NCBI GenBank assembly: GCA_030549495.1
Contig: JAUIRK010000370.1
Coordinates: 186,001-250,000, forward strand
Source of the DNA: Nectonema munidae
Lineage: Eukaryota; Nematomorpha; Nectonematoida; Nectonematidae
Direction of reading: 5' to 3'
Length of the DNA: 64,000 nt
The notes under the pieces: generated by a model
What the model was told of the DNA's origin: nothing
Databases searched by the model: none
Seen by the model: only the letters and a program-made list of their open reading frames with translations
Shown here: piece after piece, positions 57,948 through 64,000 of the stretch
Layout: each line of letters opens with the position of its first letter
Position numbering within the stretch: the first letter of the stretch is position 1
Program-made: the position numbers and the translations under genes

Positions 57948-58860
57948 ACACTTTTCTTTGCTGGCATAGAGAAGGAAAAGAGCTCTGTTCTTTCTCAGAG
58001 CCATAAAATGATAAAATTGATTTTATTTCTTGACGCAACTGATCAGATTGCACTTTTATTTTCATCGAAGTTTCAGCCAATTTTTTCCAAACTTTTTTTC
58101 TTCCACCTTCTTTAAAATCGAACTCATCTTGGCAATTGAAGTTCATTATCAGATATGTGTTCAAGCCTGCCATATCTAAATAATTACTAAAAACTGCCAT
58201 TAGCCACCTGAAATTTTAACGATATGTTGAGTACATATTCATCATCTGATTGGCTTTGTCAACGCTACACTTATACCTATCATAAGTCAGCATAGATTCA
58301 GGTTTTTTTACGGCCCAGCAGTTGAAGGTTTGTATAGTGCTGACTTGACAATATATACAACCTTGAAGTTTCGAGCTGCATGACGAGTTGAAACATGGAT
58401 GAATACAAGCTGTAAGACTCAGATTCTTGCATCCTCTTTCTTTTTAGGCTTTCTTTTTTCATTATAAGAGGTATACATTTTCTTGTACCAATGCAAGTGC
58501 TCAAAATGGATAAGTTCTTTGTTTTGGGCCAAACGCATAAATCATGGGACATGAAAAATCTGTCCACTACAATGCCAACACCCTTAGGGAGTTTTACATT
58601 TTCACAAATCTTTGAAAAATAGCCTCCCCACTGAAATACTTTTGAGTAGGATGATATATCTGAGGAGAAAGTATATGGAAACTGTTTGCATCATTGGGAT
58701 GATAAAACTTGATACCGTATTTACCTGGCTTGCTTGGATCGTATACTTACACAGGACAATTACCACGATACTTTAGAAGTTGCTCATTAACACAAACATA
58801 GTCCCTAACTTTCCAGTATCTAAAAAGTTGTAGTAAACGGAACTATAAACTTCTATTGTT
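57948..58860 (-). pseudogene. piggyBac copy 1 transposase, core
   Basis: In order: VCVNEQLLKYRGNCP, YDPSKPGKYGIKFYHPND, YFSGEAIFQRF, VVDRFFMSHDLCV (catalytic Asp), YDRYKCSVDKANQMMNMYST (third-Asp block; family YNxxKGGVD, here CSVD) and FSNYLDMAGLNTYLIMNF. The C-terminal finger continues beyond hAT-1 on the minus strand of 54605-54661 as YHPGCRSRIFQICAKC. Several frameshifts and stops; non-functional. Confidence 0.8.
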
Positions 58861-58879
58861 TTATACAAAATTCAACTTC

Positions 58880-58985
58880 CAACCTGTATACTACGATGAT
58901 TCATTTCAAACCTGTATACTACGATGATTTATCTCCAATCTGTATACTACGATGATTCATCTCCAACCTGTATACTACGATGGTT
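58880..58985 (+). repeat. 28-bp tandem repeat, four units
   Basis: CCTGTATACTACGATG blocks begin at 58883, 58911, 58939 and 58967. It lies exactly where piggyBac copy 1's homology ends. Confidence 0.9.
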
Positions 58986-59751
58986 TCTATTCCATGTACA
59001 AATGACTAGGGAGACAATGTTCAACTTTCTGTTCACATTCTGCTAGATGTAAGATTTGATATACCTCATTCGGGGAGAGGATGTTAGATAAGTTATTACC
59101 TATATTTTTGCAATTTGCAGGATATTAAATAATATATTTGTCAAATAATAATCAATATAAAATACTGTAATCGAAGTTTATCTTTCTTTTCTAAAAGTAA
59201 CGGGAGCCAACGATATATTTGAAAAGTATAAATATTTTTGGATTTTTTAAAGAACATTTTTCGCAAATATTCTTAAAAAAAGAACCGCCCGGTTAGCAAT
59301 AAAACCATATCCGATGAATTGAAGAATGTTTTCATTGAAGCTATTAAAACAGTGTATTTCATTAAAGCAAATGCTTCAAATTTTGTTTGTTTTCAGACTT
59401 GAAAAACTCTTGCTACCACTCAAACGTGAGGTGGCTTTCCAAAAAAAAAATTTTCAAACGATACTATGGAAAGAAATCCAACAATTTCTGGAAGGCAAAG
59501 TAGACATGCATGTAGAATTTTCTGATGTCCGTTTTCTTATATTTCTATCATTTTTAAGGAACATATTTGAATAAGTGAATTCCAACCTTACGATGCAGGG
59601 AAAAGAGATCAGAGTACTCTATCTAAAATGAGAGCTTTTGAAATGAAGCTGGAATAATTGCATTCTTTGACAACAAAAATTTTGCTCGATTTTCGAACAT
59701 ATTTGTTGATGAAAATTCTTATTTTCATCGATAAAGATGTCCTGGAGTTAA
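58986..59751. other. No recognisable gene between piggyBac copies
   Basis: A plus-strand 82-codon frame at 59326-59574 matches nothing I know. Confidence 0.5.
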
Positions 59752-62028
59752 CCCTCGCACTACAGACCATGGCTTTTTACTCCATCGTGTAGCTTCAATA
59801 GAGTTTTTCGACTTATAAAAAATATGTAAGCATAGGAAATAATTATATGTACTTTTTAACTAGACGATACAGGATTACTTTTGATAAAAAAAATAAAAAT
59901 AGATATAAGTCAAAAAGTTTTTTTAATAAGCTTTTATTCTAAAGGATTTTTTTACTAAAAAAAAGGCAAAAATTTTTACAATTTTTTTACCTGACTTTAT
60001 ATTTGTTTTTATATACAATATGGGTAAAAAATAAACAAAAACAAATTTATATGATAAAAAAAAAGATTACAAAAAAAATTAACACCATCTGCTCTAAAAT
60101 TTTTTTTATATGATACAGACATCAAAAATATACAAAACAAGACTTTTCAAACATGATAAAAGAATAAAAAATATTTGTAGATGAGCTGTTAGCAGTTAGG
60201 ACAAAGCATTTTATTTTTACATATATATTTATGGCATGCATCACATTTTCTGGCCCCCTTTTTTTGGTTTACAGGATGATATATAACAATTTCTCCTAGA
60301 GGTAGAAGAAACCTCTCGTCTTTCTGTAATATTTTCAAAACCATAAAATGACAAAATACTCAAAATTTTATCTGGGGTCAATGAACTTTGCGATCTTAAT
60401 TTCATAGATGTTCCAGAAAATTTTAGACACAAATCTCTTAAAAAATATTTTCTTCCTCCGGCTCTGGTTGATGGGTATATGTTTGGAGGATTATACTTAG
60501 ATATTATCCAGGCATACAATATCTAAATAGTTGGTAATAACGGCATAAGTCCATTTTCTATAACGCTTATAGCATGTATAAGCCCTTAACATTTTATTTG
60601 GCATATCGACACCACCTTTAAATCTATTATAAGTTAAAATTGTTTCAGGAATATTGTCTGCCCCCTCTGTTTGAATACATCCCAAATGCTGACTGGATAG
60701 TATGTAAACTACCTTGAAATTTTTGATAGCATGTTTACGGGGTATGTAGGCAGTTAGAGATGCATGTGTAGTATACAAAAATCTACTTTCACATGCAGCT
60801 AATTTCAATTATTTGAGATGATTTGGTCTTAATATGAGGGGCATAAATCTCCTATTTGCTCTTACTGTACCTAGGACTGTGTAATCCTGACTTGTTCCCC
60901 ATACACATAAATTATGTGATGTAAAGAATCGGTCAATTACAATTCCACAGCCTTTAGGAATATTAGCATCACTGACTAGGCGCTTTACTATATTTTCGCC
61001 GCTAAAATACGCTCTATTTTCTAAACCTGAAACATATATTTCTGGTTTAAGTATATAGAAACTTCTAGCGTCATTGCAATGATATACTAAAGAAAATATA
61101 TTATAAAAATAATTGTGGACATATCTAATAGGAGAAATTTTGTCTTAGCTATTTCTTTCACTTCTAACATCAAATCTAATAAATGTGTGAATGAGATAAA
61201 ACATATCTCTGGAAATAGCTGCTTTCATGAAAGGTTCTCCGTGGTCTTCAGAAAACAAATAACTGAGCTGGATAGATTGACTTTTTGATTGCTCGATATA
61301 AAGTATGCAGCTGAATTAGGCCAAAATATAATGAATTTGAAATTTCTGATATGATTGGGAAAGACTCTGATATTTACGATTACTACTTCTAAAAGTTTTT
61401 TATAATACTTATATCTATTCTAATGAAACAAAAATACTAGGGCTTCGAAGCGGGAACCAGATTAGAAGTCCAGAGCAGCTAAAGCCGAAACGTTTTTTTA
61501 CTAGAAGTCAGAATTATGAACAGAATAGTGCGACCAAGCGAACAAGATTTTATTTGTCAATAAAAATTCATTAAAAACAATAAAATAAAAACCTTATGAA
61601 AAAAACTAAAAACTATAATACGTTTTTTCAGAAATTGAAGCAGAAAATTATAAGGCGGCCCCGAAGCCCTGGGAAATACCAGAGATAGTATCACTAAAAA
61701 TATCAAACTTACGCAAAGTTTTCATCCATTCGCAACTTTGTGCATTTGTAAATATAGTGAATAAGACTTTGAGTCATAAAAAGCTGAAAAATTGAAAGAG
61801 ATTCATGTAAAACTGCAGCGCCGTTTTTCGGACCAGGAGAAACAGACTGAATATTTCTGGACAGTGTTCTTCCAAAAGAAGCTGAGTTGGCTCTCAAGAA
61901 TACACAGTTTCATTAGGAGCAGTCAAAGAATCATAATTTTTATACGAAATCGAAGAATCTGAAGAACTTCCAGTTATGGATTCAGAAGAAAAAGAAAAAC
62001 GATCTTCTAAGTCTGAAGGTTCACCCAT
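59752..62028 (-). mobile_element. piggyBac copy 2, coding region and 3' end
   Basis: TTAA (59748-59751) followed by CCCTCGCACTACAGACC marks a probable 3' end. The gene runs minus from ATG at 62026-62028 to the stop at 60189-60191, about 613 codons in size. The 5' terminal repeat was not identified with confidence; CGAAGGTTAA at about 62962 is a weak candidate. Confidence 0.75.
60189..62028 (-). pseudogene. piggyBac copy 2 transposase
   Basis: An acidic/Ser-rich start (MGEPSDLEDRFSFSSESITG), then FGRTLSRNIQSVSPGPKNGA, PFMKAAISRDMFYLIHTFIR, FDVRSER, YFSGENIVKRLVSDANIPKG, GIVIDRFFTSHNLCVWGTSQ (catalytic Asp), LTYNRFKGGVDMPNKMLRAY (YNRFKGGVD) and TYAVITNYLDIVCLDN. The C-terminal zinc finger is CDACHKYICKNKMLCPNC. 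All family blocks are present, but about six frameshifts/stops are scattered. The best-preserved of the three piggyBac copies. Confidence 0.85.
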
Positions 62029-62039
62029 TATTAGAAATA

Positions 62040-63033
62040 TGGGAATAAAAACTCAAGAAATCCGATAAAATAAAAAAGAATGGAAACACTTATGATATTA
62101 CGAAGAATTTTTATACAAATAGCAACATCTGTAAACGTGCGACAAAAGTACACACGCTTATGTGGTCAACCGATTTACGTCTCTACGGTTCAATGTAAAT
62201 AAGGCTTATATAAAATAGATCACACGTGTGATGTAAATTATATACCATAAAATATCACATTCGTAATAGTGGATGCATGTTTGAGATTGTGTGAGATAAC
62301 ATCTCTTCAATACTTCTTTTATCATATCATATCTCTATAAGAAAATTATCGTGTAACTATAATATTATCCAATCATCTCCACTATCATCATGAGGAGGTA
62401 CAAAACATGTTTTTCTGAAATATCTCGATTGAAATCGGAGAGTCATAAGCTTGCAAAGATTGCTCTGAAGGCTCTGATCTAAGTTTTTCATGCTACTTAC
62501 CTTTGAAACGAAATTCTGGAACAGATAGGAAGTGAGTAATGATGAGAAGTGCATTGGCCAAAGCAGAGCCAAATTTAGACAAAGCAGAATTCCATCCAGC
62601 CCATAGAGATTTAGATTATTTAGACAATTTTTGAATAAACAATTGTTCGATTCATTAGTACAGTAGTTTATATGTTGATTAATTTTTTTCAAACGAGACC
62701 CCGAGCTATTAAAAAATTATAGTTAGACCGCTATGCCGAAAATTTCTAGAAAGTTTGTAAACAACTCTTTAAGCTCAACAATGGAACAAAATCATGATAG
62801 ATCACTACTCATCAGATGCATTTAAGTCTTTAACCCTCCTTATTGCCATTTACCAATTATTGAAACTAACCAAGTGAAGGTTTTATACCATGACCAAAAA
62901 TGATCTCTTGTAAATCTTTAGGGAGTTGCATTTTTCGTTGAACCGATTTTATATTCGATGTTCGAAGGTTAAACATGCTTTGTCTTCTAAAGATCATATG
63001 GAAAGGGTTGTATTAGAAGACTAATTGGTAATA
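62040..63033. other. No confirmed gene
   Basis: A minus-strand frame near 62500-62620 (LSKFGSALANALLIITHFLS) ends at a good donor-like GTAAGT, so a host exon is possible, but no acceptor AG precedes it in frame and I do not recognise the protein. Confidence 0.4.
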
Positions 63034-63100
63034 CAGTCAGACCTCATTTATCCGAGAGCAGATTATTCGACAACCCCACTATCCGATGCAATATTGATTA
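63034..63100. repeat. pogo/Tigger-like end remnant
   Basis: TA followed by CAGTCAGACCTCATTTATCC and then ATTATTCGACAACCCCACTA; the ATTTATCCG and CGACAACCCCACTATCCGA wording is typical of Tigger-like ends. No matching inverted end was found. Confidence 0.35.
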
Positions 63101-63689
63101 GGAGCTAAAAGATATTTCTCAGCCTCTCATCTCACTAATTGTCAACAAGCCTGGTTCATATCAAATGAATTGGTTAGGTGGATTGATTACTCTGCACTGA
63201 AATGCATTGTTGCTTAACATTAAATTTTTAGCAACGAAATGTTACCAAACTTGATTAGTAACACGGAAAAACAAAGAATCATCTTATATAATCTCTTTAT
63301 TCTACCTACACATATATTCAGTCAGTAAAGGAAATTGTTTGAAAATTTATTTATGATGTGGGTCTATGAATTGACAGATATGTAGTTGTGAATTTAAATT
63401 TGTCCATTTTAAACAGAAATTGATGTTTTAAAATTTTTGGAAGAAATTTTGTACTAACTTTAAATTTATATAAATTAGCTATTCCAATCCCTAAGTTATA
63501 CGCTAAAAATTACATGAAAATGATATTTGTACTAAGTTTTATTAGCAAAAATTTTAAGCAAAGTGTAAAAACATTGGCGAATTTTCCTAGAAATCTTGAT
63601 AAAAAAAACTAAAATATTAAATAAACGAATATCTAAGGATAAAGATGCTATATATCTGATTTATAGAATTAAAAACTTGATTGTTTAAA
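63101..63689. other. No recognisable feature
   Basis: AT-rich DNA with no coding frame or repeat that I recognise. Confidence 0.5.
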
Positions 63690-63858
63690 TTAGCCCCGTT
63701 GCCCACTTCAAGTACAGGGGGGGGGGGGGGGGGCAAAAGTAATTTTAATGGGGCCGGGAATATAAGAAAGTGTATACATTTATATCTTTCAAAGGAGTTT
63801 CAGATGGGCAAAATAAATCCCAAGGGGCCTAGCTCCTGGGACCTTATCGACGGGCTTG
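63690..63858. mobile_element. hAT-like MITE with CAGCCCCGTCG-type ends, copy 2
   Basis: The left end TAGCCCCGTTGCCCACTTC and reversed right end CAAGCCCGTCGATAAGG are degraded versions of the ends at 50789-50864. Shared internal ACTTCAAGTACAG and a G-run (about 63718-63733). No clear target duplication. Confidence 0.45.
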
Positions 63859-64000
63859 ATTACAGTGGATAAACATTTAAAGTTTAAATTATAGAGTTCT
63901 TATATAGTTATGTGCTATAAAAAATATCCGCCTTGATATAGCTTAAATGTGCATTACTATAACAAAGAAGTGGACGTTAATGGGAAAATTTTTTTTTTAA

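Larger units (their letters stand above)
54394..58860 (-). mobile_element. piggyBac copy 1, 5'-truncated and split by a hAT nest
   Basis: Two parts: 54394-54661 (3' end and C-terminal Cys region) and 57948-58860 (catalytic core). The 3' end is TTACCCTCGCATGG, close to TTAACCCTCGCACTAC of copy 2. The intervening 54670-57939 is hAT-1. No 5' end was found; homology is lost near 58860, next to a 28-bp tandem repeat. Confidence 0.75.

Noticed and set aside
62357-62692. Possible host exon ending at a GTAAGT donor (LSKFGSALANALLIITHFLS)
   Set aside because: It vaguely recalls an autophagy-protein helix, but no acceptor AG precedes it in frame and no neighbouring exon was found.
62965-62975. CGAAGGTTAA as the 5' end of piggyBac copy 2
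   Set aside because: Only about 9 of 12 positions agree with the inverse of TTAACCCTCGCA and the distance to the ATG is long.

Overview
The window is an AT-rich animal (invertebrate metazoan) nuclear locus. The evidence is spliced exons of a polypyrimidine-tract-binding protein (PTB) gene, a kraken/SERHL-type alpha/beta hydrolase, and a dense load of LINEs, tRNA-derived SINEs and hAT, piggyBac and Mutator-like (MULE) DNA transposons. I see no LTR retrovirus-like element, no Polinton, no CRISPR array, no rRNA and no functional tRNA. I cannot name the species.

Layout. (1) 1-7.8 kb, minus strand: four phase-compatible PTB exons carrying RRM1, RRM2, the linker and the first half of RRM3; the rest of RRM3 and RRM4 probably lie beyond the left edge. 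A 130-bp piggyBac-type MITE sits at 0.64 kb. (2) 7.8-12.2 kb: no recognisable gene; one copy of a satellite-bearing dispersed repeat. (3) 12.4-46.9 kb: a nested transposon graveyard. One CR1/Jockey-like LINE (called LINE-4) is split into three pieces (14.6-15.7, 28.35-28.74 and 31.58-31.86 kb). It was split by a hAT element, itself hit by an RNase-H LINE, and by a ~12.7-kb block containing an OTU-protease MULE (copy A) and an almost full-length LINE (LINE-3). Further right, MULE copy B (35.4-37.2 kb) is interrupted by an I/R1-like LINE (LINE-6), whose endonuclease is in turn interrupted by MULE copy C. Copy C is a 5.2-kb element with ~50-bp terminal inverted repeats and a perfect 9-bp target duplication. 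(4) 47.5-52.2 kb: a piggyBac remnant, short tandem repeats, MITEs and a SINE. (5) 52.8-53.7 kb: an apparently intact SERHL-like hydrolase, plus strand. (6) 54.4-62.0 kb: two piggyBac copies. The first is split by a four-level nest: piggyBac, then a CGGBP1-like hAT, then a CAGGGGCG-ended hAT-type element, then a 200-bp CAGTG-ended MITE, with target duplications at each of the three insertions. (7) 62-64 kb: no gene, two MITE-like remnants.

The most interesting system is the MULE family whose protein combines a PHD-like zinc finger, an OTU cysteine protease (DGNC...NHF) and a Mutator-type DDE transposase. Three divergent copies are present; the two best have different terminal repeats and so represent at least two subfamilies. 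Two tracts (13.1-14.2 and 33.06-33.6 kb) are homopolymer-rich sequence inside LINE bodies and look like assembly artefacts. All coordinates are from reading the sequence by eye; no alignment or database search was run.
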